A stretch of 64,000 nt of DNA, taken from the NCBI GenBank assembly GCA_022606425.2, contig JAHDVF020000164.1, positions 1 to 64,000 of the forward strand. Direction: 5' to 3'. Below, piece after piece: positions 42,955 through 53,714 of the stretch; positions within the stretch are counted from its first letter, which is position 1, and each line of letters opens with the position of its first letter. Below the pieces are notes generated by a model. The model searched no databases and was not told the origin of the DNA. It saw only the letters and a list, made by a program, of their open reading frames with translations. The stretch is from Lepidostoma basale (Eukaryota; Arthropoda; Insecta; Trichoptera; Lepidostomatidae). Made by a program: the position numbers and the translations under genes.

Positions 42955-43450
42955 GTTTAATTTCACTTAGGTTTATGGCTTTGACTGATTTTGGCAGCTC
43001 CCTGCCATCTTCTGGTATCTTCATCAAAGTTTGTTAGGCTTAGAATCACCTAACACTAATGGATTTTACAGAATCATTAATCTTCAACCACCACCATGGG
43101 GAACTTTTGTTTCTTGAACAATGATGTAAAACTCAATATTTAATAAATAATAAATACGAAAACGTCTGTTTCCTCGAAGTTTTATTATATTTTATCTGAA
43201 TGACATCTTTTGCCTATCTAAGGCATTATCAAATATCAATTTGATAATGCCTTAGACAAGCGAAACATGTCATTCACATAAAATATAATAAAACTTCTAG
43301 AAGTCAAAAGTTTTTATTCGTATTAATTACCAGCATTATCATTTCATATATTTATAAGCCTAACAAACTTTGGTTTAGGTACCAGAAGTTGGCAGCGATC
43401 TGTCGAAACCGGTCAACGCCATTAAACCAAGCGAAATTAAACATAATATG
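42955..43450. repeat. H5 foldback element interrupted by an H3 foldback element
   Basis: Left arm 42956-43085 (minus core CAGAAGA, stem GGCAG/CTGCC, AAAA, TCAGTC). Right arm 43353-43440 (+ core CAGAAGT, GAAA, CCGGTC). The inserted H3 element occupies 43098-43328, so this is a nested pair. Confidence 0.65.
43098..43328. repeat. Foldback element, H3 family, nested
   Basis: The right core on + near 43237-43268: TTGATAA, a shortened stem (GCTT/AAGC type), GAAA, CATGTC. Arms end aataaaacttctag on both sides. Confidence 0.65.
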
Positions 43451-44700
43451 TATTATAAATGATTTTTTTATTTTATGTTTATTTTCATTAGTTTATTCAA
43501 CGTTACATTTATAAAAAAACAAATAATACCTAAAGCACAACGTTAAAAACTTTTCCACCTGCATTTTAGATTTTCAAGTACAATATATAATTTCATTTAA
43601 GATTAAATTTACCTTAGTATAAAGGATCAAAATATAACAAGTTAAAACAAAATATGTTTAAAAATGTATAATAATTTACTCATTATGAAATTTTCATTTC
43701 ACTTTCAGTATCAATACAATCTTTAATATCATTTAAACAGACAACACAAACAACATTATAGATTAAGAACATTTTTATTGATTTCACATATTTTTACTAA
43801 AATAATGTCCACTGTAAACGTAGAATAATGCCCTTTGTTGTTTCGATGATTGAGACACTGTAAAAAACTAAAAATATTGATTTTCAAATCAAACTAAGGT
43901 CTTAAAAAATAACTAAGGTCTTAAAAAATAATTTTGATTACAATATTTAAATATTTTATAATTTAAGTATTAAAAGGACAAAATATGAGTTTATAAAACT
44001 TCACGGTTTTTACATCAAATACAGCTGTAATTTTAAATCATAATATGTAATATTATATGATTATCTATGAAAACAGGAGTTTAAATATAATGTCATCGAT
44101 AATTGCATTGGCCTCACTAAAAAATCTTGTGCAATAATAAAAAATAATTTTATAAGCTTTCATAATCGCTTTCCGAAAACTGAAATCTCCCTGAAATTAG
44201 TTGACTCTACATCTAAAGAAAAAACATAGATTTTTTTTTCATAAATGTAAATTACGATACTCACAAATCGATGGTAGAAGAACCTTATTTATGTAATAAT
44301 ATTTACTCTACTTGTTATGAATTTTTAACATAAAAGCAATATATATATAATTTTTTATGAAAAGTTTATATTTCTTAGCAGGACAATACATGTATTCTTA
44401 ATAATTGTTTAAATAACCATTATTAATTTAAATTGATGTTTTTATACTATGATTTTGTGATAGTTATTTAGGCATAAATTATGAATGTGTCTTCATTTGC
44501 CTATAAATTAATTTTTTTAGCAAACTGAAATGTGTTTTCTTTTATAATGATCTCCTGGTAATGAAATGAACTGCAGACGAATTACCAAAACAGTCGTATA
44601 ACTTTTTATCACATCTGTATATTTTCGATTAACTTTATTTTCTTCTTCTTAAACTCCATATCCATTCAAAATATTTACAAACACTTTTTTCATTCTACTC
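43451..44700. other. AT-rich intergenic sequence
   Basis: No gene, exon or repeat recognised; long poly-A/T tracts only. Confidence 0.45.
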
Positions 44701-45060
44701 TTGTTCCTTGAAGCGTGTACGAGGCTGCCCCCAACCAGCAATCCATTATATTATTTGATGTTTCCCAACTATGATATTCTTCTGCGTCCATTAACTATTT
44801 TTCAATTTTGTGGGGACACAGCCACAATGCCACGGACGCAACCGAGGACGACGACAGACCTGTGTCTCTCGTCTAGCAGTGCACGTGCAAGAACCAACAC
44901 GCCAGAATCAAGCGCGCCGCGGCGCCTAAATTAATAAGCTTATAATAAAAACAAATGTTTCAATCACCTCTATCCCTGGCTACCACTAAAAAAGTACAAC
45001 CCACATTGGTGATCCCGACGTGATGAAGGAACTAGGGTTTACGGGGTTTAACCATAGTTT
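44701..45060. other. GC-richer patch, possible LTR retrotransposon relic
   Basis: 44820-44930 is GC-rich. At 45008-45024 ttggtgatcccgacgtg resembles a retrotransposon primer-binding site following an LTR end (cccaca). No paired LTR or gag/pol coding seen, so the call is weak. Confidence 0.25.
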
Positions 45061-45094
45061 TTATGCTGTGAAACATAAAATAAAATATGTTATT

Positions 45095-45310
45095 TTACAT
45101 TTATATTTTTTGAACAATGATGTAAAACTCCATATTAAATATTTAATACGAATGAATCTAGAAGTTTTATTATATTTTATGGGAATGACATGTTTTGCGC
45201 TTCTAATGCATTATCAAACATTTGATAATGCCTTTGAAGGGCGAAACATATAATTCCTATAAAATTTAATAAAACTTCTAGAAAACTGACGTTTTCATTT
45301 GTATTAATTA
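45095..45310. repeat. Foldback element, H3 family
   Basis: Arms gaagttttattatattttat / inverse. The right core on + near 45221-45250: TTGATAA, stem GCCTT/AGGGC, GAAA, CATATA (cleavage triplet altered). Confidence 0.6.
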
Positions 45311-46242
45311 TGTAAAAAATGTGTTTGGAACAAAATTTAACTAAGAGCAGTAAGTTCTATATCACAAGAATACCATCATATAAATAATGTATTCACGATT
45401 AACAACTTCAATTAATCAGATAATATGTATCTATATATATAAAACAAAGTCAAAAATCGTGTTAGTTACACCATTTATAACTCGAGAACGGCTGGACCAA
45501 TTTTGAAGATCTTATATTTGCTGGATTTGTCTCCGTTCCGGATAACAGAATAATTATTAAAACATTTGAAAAAATCACTTAAATGATTTAAAATTAATTA
45601 TATTTGTCGTACGTTTGACTAAATTTGACTTAATAAACGACGTATAAAATCAAAATGGCGTGTATTTTAGTTTCGGTATCGCCCGTAGGTGGTGTATTGT
45701 TGATGCCAGATGTCAATACTCAATGTGAAAGATTTGAGTTGAGGTTATTTTTTAATCGTCGCCGGGATTTTTGGTTTTCTTTATTAATTTTAGATTAATA
45801 ATGCCCAAAGTTATAAAAATCAGTATAAGAGAGACTATTCTAAAAGTTAAACCCCTTTTGTGAAGGAGAGCAGAGAATATTTGCGCCATTAATACCATTC
45901 GAAAAAGATGACAGATGAGTGTTCCGTGGAGATTAAATAACCGATTTATGATTAGTGAATAATAATAAAAATACGTATTGTATATTTTGTATTGATTTTA
46001 TAGGTGTATCTGTGTACATTCGGTCCAGAGAATTGTTACCATAGGAAATTCAGCCGCGAGTACTTAATAAACGAAATATTTGGCTAGATGAAGACGAGAA
46101 ATTTCTTTTTTCAATTGATAGGGACACTGAATCATCAAACTCTTCAGATGATGAATATGATGATGCTAATGATGAAAACGGAGTTCATTGATGGATCACA
46201 CTTATTCAAAATTATGTTGTCTGCTATTTAATTGTTTTAACG

Positions 46243-46990
46243 TGTTTTGATGAATGTCGGAAAGTCAAAGGTGTTAGTTTTTGAAAGGGAAGAGCAAATG
46301 ACAGTTTGTAATATAAGTGTAAATGAAGAGAACTTGGAACAGGTGAGGGAATTTGTGTATTTAGGTAGCATGTTCACAGCGGATGGCCGAACGGACAGTG
46401 ATGTTGAAAAAAGGGTTGGTGCGGGTAACAAAGTGAATGGAGCTTTAAAAGTTGTTATTGGAAACAAGAATTTATCAATGAAAGCGAAAATGGCCGTTCA
46501 CAATGGAGTTCTGGTCCCAACTCCTATGTATGGAAGCGAAGCATGGAACTGACAGAACAAAGATGAGAGCAGAATAAATGCGGTAGAGATGAGGTCCCTA
46601 ATACGTATGTGTGGTAGAACGATGTATGACAGAATCTCAAATGCTGATATTAGGAAGGAATGTAGAACGAAAGAAGGTATTATGAACAAAATTATGAATG
46701 GTTCGTTGCGTTGGTTCGGACATATGGAGCGCATGGGTGAAGAAAGAATGGTTAAAAAAGTATACGTTAACGATGTAAATGGAGTAAGGAGAAAAACATG
46801 GCATGTCCAAATTAATCAAATATTAAAGGTTGGTCATGTCAGAAGCCGGAAGAATCGATGTGCGTGTATGACTCGATGTATGAATGTGGAGGAAGCTAGA
46901 GAGGTGTGCCAGGATAGAGTAGTGTGGCGGTCCATTTTCTCTGCCTACCCCTGCGGAGAAACGGCGTGATGGTTTGTTGTTGTTGTTGTA
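46243..46990 (+). mobile_element. RTE-like retrotransposon 3' fragment, (TTG)n tail, inside the Helitron
   Basis: Begins MNVGKSKVLVFEREEQMTVC (46247) and runs to SAYPCGETA, GGCGTGATGGTTTG and (TTG)n (46972-46990). One stop (TGA, about 46550-46552) and a small deletion at RRKTW; otherwise close to the copy at 8885. Confidence 0.92.
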
Positions 46991-47199
46991 TTAAATTCAT
47001 TTATTTATAATAATAAAATAATAAGGATGATAATAATCATAATAATAATTCAAACAGTAATTAGAAGGAACAATCATACATAATATAGAGTCAAAAACGA
47101 TGAATCCTAATATATTAAAGACGATAAACATTATAAGGAAGCAGATTACATTAGTAAGAAAGGGACAAAATGGAAGGTAGTATTAATATTTTTTTGGTA

Positions 47200-47535
47200 G
47201 ATTGTATAAAGGAAAAGTTTTTAATGTACTACATATATACTAAGGGGGAATAAGCTGGAATTTGGTTATTTATAACATTCAATTCACGTGCCTTTGCTTT
47301 AAAAATTTCAAAATTTTCTAATTTATCAATTTTTTTTTAAATTGTTTGCTATATGCAAAAAAAATGTGTTTTTGGAATTGAAATGATGGTCAAAATTCAC
47401 ACAATGATTCTGTTTTTGTATTAAATGTTGTGTTCATATAACCTCTTCAAAATGATCGACCCGTCTTTCCAATATACACGGCATCACAATCCTCACAATT
47501 AATCTGGTAGATTCCACTTTGGTTGAATATATTGT
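47200..47535 (-). pseudogene. Penelope-like element C-terminus with GIY-YIG endonuclease motif
   Basis: The minus strand from 47535 reads FNQSGIYQINCEDCDAVYIG then KTGRSF; the GIY triplet is at 47515-47507 and YIG at 47476-47468. A CxxC precedes YIG, as in Penelope-like elements (established: these retroelements fuse a reverse transcriptase to a GIY-YIG nuclease). Further down, in broken frames, LENFEIFKAKARELNVINNQ matches the usual C-terminal end. The reverse transcriptase part is absent. The sequence on the other side (47532-47600) matches an H4 foldback arm. Confidence 0.75.
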
Positions 47536-47600
47536 CGCGAAAAAATAAAAAACACAATTGTGATACATAAAACAAAGTTTTTAATTAACAATTTATAATT
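47532..47600. repeat. H4-like terminal sequence next to the GIY-YIG fragment
   Basis: On + it reads tgtcgcgaaaaaataaaaaa, cacaattgtgatacataaaa, caaagtttttaattaacaat. The H4 right arm after its predicted cleavage point reads ttgcgtaaaataaaatacaa, ttttgatacaaaaaaataaa, gtttatccattaacag. The similarity starts right at the predicted cleavage position. Confidence 0.55.
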
Positions 47601-48115
47601 CATTTTAAGTATTAATGCAGGCTTCCACGTGAATTATATTCCATTGTAATTAATATTTTTAATTTTGACATTTGCACATTTCATGAACTTAATTCATTTT
47701 AAGTATTAATTGTAATTCAATAAAAAGGTGAATTAAATTTAGCTAATAAGTTAACACAACATTTATTGATTCTGAGGCGGTACGAAGTTCGTCGGGTCAG
47801 CTAGTTTTATATAAAAACAACATTTTTAAATTTGAAACTACATACGAGATATTGTAAAATACAGAGTTAAAGAAACATCAGGCTCTAAGATTTTGAGATT
47901 AGTCCGAGGTGATGCGGCGGGGATCATTTCGTTCTGCTGGAACCCAATCTTCATGCAAGAAAATAAATATAATTGCGGTGAAGGTGATGGCCAAGCAAGA
48001 CAGTTAGACGTTGCTACCCAGGTCCTGCAGTAATGTTGCAAAACTATATTGGAATCATCAGTAATATAAAAAATTAAAAAATCTTGTAATATACTTAGGA
48101 AATGGAAAATAACTT

Positions 48116-48435
48116 TCTTCTATATTCGCCATACTTTGTGATGTAATTGCTTTATTTCTCCTTTTCTTTTTTTATACACTTTGTTTATACAATACTTACG
48201 TTAAAAAAATTTACATATATATGTTTCGGAAAAACAGTCCTTCTTCAGTAATACACATTATAAAGAAATATATTCAAAAAATTATAAAATTGTTTACGTG
48301 ATCTAACAGATGTTATTAAGATTTTTTTATGTGTATATTATATGTATCACTGAAGAAGGACTGATTGTCCGAAACATGTATTTTTTTTAAATGTAAGTAC
48401 TGTATAAACAAAGTGTATCAAAAAGAAAAAGAGGG
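48116..48435. repeat. Foldback element, H1 family, two hammerhead-like cores
   Basis: Arms tttatacactttgtttatac / inverse. The right core on + (48350-48380): CTGAAGA, stem GGAC/GTCC, GAAA, CATGTA. The left core on minus (48248-48218): CTGAAGA, loop, GAAA, CATATA-type. Confidence 0.75.
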
Positions 48436-48439
48436 AAAG

Positions 48440-48680
48440 CTTTGTTTAGTCCACTTATTATTTAAAAAAATATTAAAAAACATGACATGTTTCAGAGGAT
48501 GCCTTTATCTTCAGGTGTAAAAACATAAAATAATTCTTCTATTTTTACACCTGAAGATGGAGGTATCCTCCGAAACATTTCGTGTTTTTTTAATATTTGT
48601 TTAATAATTAGCGGATTAAACACAGTTATTTTTAATTTCCTAAGTATATTACTATGGAATTCCAGTGTTAATGCATTAGC
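48440..48680. repeat. Foldback element, H2 family, two hammerhead-like cores
   Basis: The right core on + (48551-48581): CTGAAGA, perfect stem GGAGG/CCTCC, GAAA, CATTTC, with helix I ACAC/GTGT. The left core on minus (48514-48484): CTGAAGA, weak stem, GAAA, CATGTC. Confidence 0.72.
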
Positions 48681-48747
48681 GTTCAATAAGTTTTCCCTAG
48701 TTATTTGTAACCAGCGGAACAGCTGTCGTGACAATTAAAATTAATTG

Positions 48748-48842
48748 TTATACGTTCCGAGCGGCGCAGGACAGGGACAGATTCGCCGAGGTGATCGCCA
48801 ACGTTGGGGGGATCCGACAGGGCACTTGAAGAAGAAGAAGAT
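48748..48842 (+). mobile_element. Non-LTR 3' end (same family as 20525)
   Basis: Contains gtgatcgccaacgttggggg, then gcacttgaagaagaagaaga: the family's 3' end with a (GAA)n tail. Confidence 0.7.
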
Positions 48843-49494
48843 ACTTATAATAACAGTGTTTAAAATTTTAATGATTAATATTGTTAAAGTATCATAATGT
48901 CGGCCAAAAGAATCAATTATCACATAAAAATTATCAACAGTGAAACTGTATAATTGGGAATGGTCGAAAATATCTCAAATTAAAATTACTAGACATTAGA
49001 AGGGTGGTGAAGTTACAGATATATATGCGTGTAAGGGAGATGTAGAGCGAGTGTGGGGGCCAGAGGGAGACAGTACAGACTTTGTTTTCTAAAGTTAATT
49101 AACAATGAATGGCACGAGACTCTTCAAGAACTAATTTAGACTTAAGAACAGCCGTGAATTGGTTCTCATTCGGCCTGCTCGCAAGACATACGGATTCGAT
49201 TCTGTATCAAATGAAATGAAATTGAAACCCGTGTTTAATGAATTCAATGTGTACATAAAAACAAACAAATAAAACATTTGTATAATGTATAATAACAAAG
49301 GAATTACACTAATTATTCGAAGCTTCTTTAGATCACCATTCACTTTTATAAAAATAAACGACAAAGCTACAAAGAGATGAAAATAAGATTTGTAGAAGAA
49401 GAAGAAATAACAAAAAAATTACATAAAAAAGTCTCCATAAAGAATTTTCGGTAACTTTGGAGTGCCAAATGCAAATATAAAACAACTAAATAGT

Positions 49495-49790
49495 CCATTG
49501 TTTTGGCCGAAACACTATGATACCTTAACATTTTAAACTGTTCATGAATAAACTATATTTTTTGTACCACAATTGTATTTTATTTTACGCGACAGCTGTT
49601 TCATCAACCAATGTTAACATCACCATCAATCTTTATGTGATTCGAAAAATCACGAAAATTTGACATTGGTATATTATTGTAACACCTGATGATGTCAAGA
49701 TTGGTTGATGAAACAGCTGTTGCGTAAAATAAAATACAATTTTGATACAAAAAAATAAAGTTTATCCATTAACAGTTTATAAGACAACAA
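49495..49790. repeat. Foldback element, H4 family, two hammerhead-like cores
   Basis: Inverted arms (gtattttattttacgcgaca / tgttgcgtaaaataaaatac). The right core is listed separately. The left core on minus (49626-49591) has ATGGTGA in place of CTGATGA, GAAA intact, CAGCTGTC. Confidence 0.75.
49686..49721 (+). ncRNA. Hammerhead ribozyme-like motif (H4 right arm)
   Basis: CTGATGA (49686-49692), a 17-base hairpin segment with UCAA/UUGA pairing, GAAA (49710-49713), then the palindrome CAGCTG followed by TT. The cleavage triplet would be GUU. Helix I pairing is poor in this copy, so activity is doubtful. Confidence 0.55.
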
Positions 49791-50159
49791 TTATATCTTT
49801 CTAAACTTAAAAAGTATCGACCTCCACCGAACCCATTATTTACGGAAACCAGTTCAAATTTATACAATTTGTTGTCGCTACTTGTACCTAAACCCTACCA
49901 CAATAAAATAAAATATGTCGCTTGCTAATTATCAGTCGTGTTCATATTGGTCATATCTAATACATTGATTTATTAATCCTTCTTTCTTTAGTGATCTTAA
50001 TATTTCTAGCATGTTTTACTGTTAATGTATTAAAATGATTTATGTCATTTACCTTTATCAAAAATAAGTTATGGAATTAATTCTTATAACAAACAAAGAA
50101 ATAAATAAGAGTGCGAATGAAAGTATTTTAAGCAAAGATAAATGTTTTAGGACAAAACA

Positions 50160-50205
50160 GTAAATCTTCCGTAGAGATTGCATGATGGTTAGTTAGTTAG
50201 TTTTG
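50160..50205 (+). mobile_element. RTE-like 3' terminus relic
   Basis: Only ttccgtagagattgcatgat and (GGTTAGTTAGTTAG) tail remain. Confidence 0.55.
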
Positions 50206-50532
50206 TTATATTTTAATTTGCATAAAATATATTTAAACATTAAATCCGCTGTTTTGGTGAAAACATGTGATAGTGTCAATTGCGAATATAATAAATGACT
50301 ACAGTGTGAATTAAAGTGTTTTAACCGTCGCGTTGCTATGTGGTCAATTGAGTTTCCACTGCCAATTTAAAGTTGATTTTCTTAAAACCTATGGACCCTA
50401 ATATTATAAAAAAAATTGTAATCCTCCATTGAAGTGTTCTCAATATTTCGTAATAAAAAAAAAGCAAAAAAATTACTTCCTTCATCCCAAAAAAAAAAAA
50501 ATTTAAGACTGCCCTCACCTTCATTCGTGTTA

Positions 50533-50790
50533 AGGTAGAATTTGTTTTGCTAATATTTACAACTTTATCAAAAGTGACAAATACTTACTCGCTGTTTTGA
50601 ACGTATTATAAATTATATCTTTGGCCTTTTCAATATGTACGTAATAATACCGACTGTAGACGGAAACGCAGGACGCAACTTAATAATATCAGAACTGTGA
50701 AAATATTAACACTTTACCAAAAGGGACAAATATTAATACGTACTCGTTGTCTCGAACGTACTATACATTTTGCCTAGGTGCCTTTAGTGG
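50533..50790. repeat. Diverged direct repeat, two copies
   Basis: Copies at about 50533-50630 and 50697-50790 share taacactttaccaaaag(g/t)gaca, ctcg(c/t)tgt(t/c)t(t/c)gaacgta and atctttggcctttt/tttgcctaggtgcc. Confidence 0.55.
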
Positions 50791-51109
50791 GCCGCGCCGC
50801 GCGGCGCTTGTTTATACTTGATGTCAGTCGCTCGTATGCTGTGACGCATTCCATATCAGAAATCGCATGGTTCCAGAAAAAAATTAATAATGATATGTTT
50901 TTCAAATAATCCACGTATGTTATAGATATCGATCTATTTCTAATGAAATTCCCTACAAGATGACATAAATTAAATTTTGATTCATCGAGTCATATGCTTG
51001 ATATTTAGATAAAGTTAGCGGTAAACTGAATTTACCACATGGGAGCGAGCGTTTTGTTTTGAACACGGTACGTCAAGGGTTAATCAAAGATTTTTTAACA
51101 AAGATATGT

Positions 51110-51320
51110 AAGAAAAAAAGAGGATGGCAGTCTATTATTTCAGACTTATCCTTCTGGGAGACGGCAACATGGTTAATGGGTTACATTTAAAAATAATAAA
51201 TAGCATAAAAAGACCATTAAAATGGTTTGGACACATGGAAATAATAAATGAAGAATGAAACACTGAGGCCTTCCATTCTTTCTCCTCCGGGAAGAGGCGT
51301 GATGGCTAGTTAGTTAACAA
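51110..51320 (+). mobile_element. Two abutting RTE-like 3' relics
   Basis: First: ggatggcagtctattatttc then ctgggagacggcaacatggtta (51122-51175). Second: aaagaccattaaaatggttt ... ggaagaggcgtgatggctagttag (51208-51318) with most of the interior deleted. Confidence 0.65.
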
Positions 51321-51469
51321 AGAACTCATATTAAAAGATTTCGAAAAATATCATTAAATTAAAAAATAAAATAAAAAAATTCTCTCCTAATAGGTAGTGT
51401 CCCAAAAATTGATTTTGTTTTACAGATTAAACTGATTTTCTTTGTTTAAATTTTTTAAACCGTTGTTTA

Positions 51470-51650
51470 TGGTATCACAATTTTCTTTTATATATTTTTT
51501 TTCGCGACAGCGGTTTCATCAACCTATGTTGACATCATCAAATGTGACAATAATTTTTACAACTGTTAAAATTCGTTTTCGCGATTTTTTCTAACCTTTG
51601 TGTGTATTTGTTTCAATTTCAATTTGAATAATTTCTTTGATAACATTTTG
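51470..51650. repeat. H4 foldback arm, single
   Basis: The minus core 51541-51506: TTGATGA, stem GTCAAC/GTTGAT-type, GAAA, CCGCTGTC. Only one arm is seen. Confidence 0.55.
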
Positions 51651-52404
51651 AAGTTCTCGCTGGAGTTGAGTTAGGAACCTTATTATGAGAGAGGAGGCAT
51701 TGTAATTTTTTTTCCTTGTAAAGGGTACGGTGGTCCGGAAAAGGTTGAGAAACAATGTGATACATGAAGAAACGTCATATACCGTTCCTAGTGTAATTCA
51801 TAAGTTTATGTTTTTATTAGATAACTCACAAAATGTTAATACAACATTATATTTTTCTATTTTACGCTGGTGAAAGTTATGAGAATCATATAAAAATTTA
51901 TTATATCGCGTATAATAGAATTTGGAATTAATACCAACTTTAGGTGGCCTTATATCCCGGAGTATCCCAAACGAATTTATGATTTCGCCGAATGTTTTTT
52001 CATAGAGTAATAAATAATACCTTTGTCAAGGAAGCGGGTACTTATTTCATATTTACAGCAGAGTTCGCGGTACATTTTTACAAAAGCTCTTGATCCGAGG
52101 TAAGAAAGCTCGTTTACCGAAATAATATTATTTTTACTTTTTACTGGATTAATGTGTTATTTTTTTGCCGAAATACTAGAATGAATACCGTGCCGACGTG
52201 CCTCAAAATTATTTTAGTGAGACGTTTTTTGTTCGATTCACTAACCAAGGTTTAGAGATCTGTAGCAACAATGACCTATATGGCGTGAAGTGCGACTACA
52301 AACTAACACAGATACACCACATGGAGTAACAAATGCATGCCAACCGAAAGCGAAATCCGGGTATACAAGGCAAGCGTTCATCCTGTCATGATATATGAGA
52401 TAGA
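51651..52404. other. Intergenic sequence, no gene recognised
   Basis: 52020-52400 is less AT-rich but has no convincing frame. Confidence 0.4.
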
Positions 52405-52406
52405 TT

Positions 52407-52512
52407 TGACGACCTTCGTGACTGAGTGGTAAGAGCTCTGGCTGCCATACCGAAGGTCTCGGGTTCGATTCCCGGTGATGGCAGTGTGTTCGTTACACTG
52501 CCATTTAAAAAA
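52407..52512 (+). mobile_element. tRNA-derived SINE, 5' part
   Basis: Head with A box tgactgagtggtaagagctc and B box gggttcgattccc, then cggtgatggcagtgtgttcg. The body is truncated after tgccattt and followed by A-rich sequence. Confidence 0.8.
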
Positions 52513-52564
52513 TAATAAACGTTTAAAAAAAAAACATTAATTAAAAAAAAAAACCTTTTTAAAA

Positions 52565-52685
52565 TATATATTTAGTTAAAATCCACTAAGTACGAGTCGA
52601 TGTCTTTGATGACAATGAAGTTCCGAAATCGGCCGAAAACATAAACATTAGTAGATTTTAACTAAATATTCATTTAAACAGATTT
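52565..52685. repeat. H5-like foldback relic
   Basis: Inverted arms agttaaaatccactaa / ttagtagattttaact around a TTGATGA ... GAAA core on + (about 52596-52625). Confidence 0.45.
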
Positions 52686-52787
52686 AAAAAAAAAAAAAAT
52701 TACTTTCATTATTAATAATTATGTGTGATTTTGGTGCATTTCCGTCCACAAGGAAAAAGGTAACAATATTACAACTTATTAATTTTT

Positions 52788-52996
52788 TAAGACCGAGGAA
52801 AACGTGGCACGATCAAATAAATCAAATATTGAATGTCGGCCATGTGAGGAGTCAGAGAAATCGACGCGCGTGCATGACACGATGTATGAATGTTGAGGAA
52901 GCGAGAAAAATATGTCAGGAAAGAAAAGTGTGGCAGTCCATTCTTTCTGCCTACCCCTTCGGGGAGACGGCGTGATGGTTAGTTAGTTAGTTAGTT
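52788..52996 (+). mobile_element. RTE-like retrotransposon 3' fragment, (TTAG)n tail
   Basis: RPRKTWHDQINQILNVGHVR ... SAYPFGETA, then GGCGTGATGG and (TTAG)4 (52978-52996). Short 5'-truncated insertion with an intact end. Confidence 0.9.
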
Positions 52997-53474
52997 TTTT
53001 ATTCATATGCCTTTATTTTCTTTATTCGTGAAAAAAATTCCGAATTTTCTAACCATCAACAATACCCGGTACCACGGCGTCACTTGTGATGTATCTCCTG
53101 AAACATTTTTAATTCTTCACGGGAAATGCTCAAAAGATAAACAATACTTGGGGTCAACCATTCGTTATTCCGAAAAATAAAAGGGACCACTCTGCGATGA
53201 AGATGAGATTTCACAGGATACATTCGGAGGATAGGAAATTTAACATTGTCTCTGGGACAATGGCTTTAAAAATTCTTTAATTTATTTTAAGCTTTCTGAA
53301 AAAAATTCATTGTTCTCTTCGCGTGATTTTTTATCAACCTAGACATGGCTTTGTGATAAAATATTAATCATGCGGAACAAAGCTCTATCTCAAATATAAA
53401 ATAAACGTAAATAAATAATACGTCCTTTTTTAGTTTCTTTTTTTCGCCTGTTGTATCTGCAAATAATTCACATA

Positions 53475-53710
53475 CTTTTTTTTTTTTGTATACAACAGGT
53501 CGTTTGAACCCAATTACTGTATACAATATATTTTTTTAGCTATTATATTGATTCTCGTGAGATGTGATAGGTAGCCAATCTATCGCCATTTTACTGTCAT
53601 GTGAATTCTACACCAGACCAATGACAGTGTGACAATCACACTGCCATCGCCGGGAATCGAATCCGGGGCCTTCGGTATGAAAGTCAGAGCTCTTACCACT
53701 CTGCTACGCT
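53475..53710 (-). mobile_element. tRNA-derived SINE, near full length
   Basis: Minus strand: A-box region tagcagagtggtaagagctc, B box cggattcgattccc (+ 53655-53668), body ggtctggtgtagaattcaca, gataggt agcc-type complement, 3' tail gggttcaaacgacctgttgt and poly(A). Confidence 0.85.
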
Positions 53711-53714
53711 CGAT

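Larger units (their letters stand above)
45430..47804 (+). mobile_element. Non-autonomous Helitron with internal insertions
   Basis: The 5' end TCTATATATATAAAACAAAG follows A (45429) and continues with the familiar insect Helitron sequence gttagttacaccatttataa and gagaacggctggaccaattt. The 3' end gtcgggtcagCTAG at 47791-47804 is followed by T and preceded by a short hairpin (acgaa/ttcgt, about 47782-47792). Both end rules (TC...CTRR, insertion between A and T) are met. No Rep/helicase coding seen. Inserted inside: an RTE-like copy (46243-46990) and a Penelope-like fragment. Confidence 0.82.

Noticed and set aside
44701..44934. Possible small gene in a GC-rich patch
   Set aside because: No homology motif, no splice or codon signal; more likely an old transposon piece near a primer-binding-like site.
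52020..52400. Exon of a further gene between the neuroligins
   Set aside because: Slightly GC-richer but stops in all frames within short distance and no splice-flanked conserved segment.
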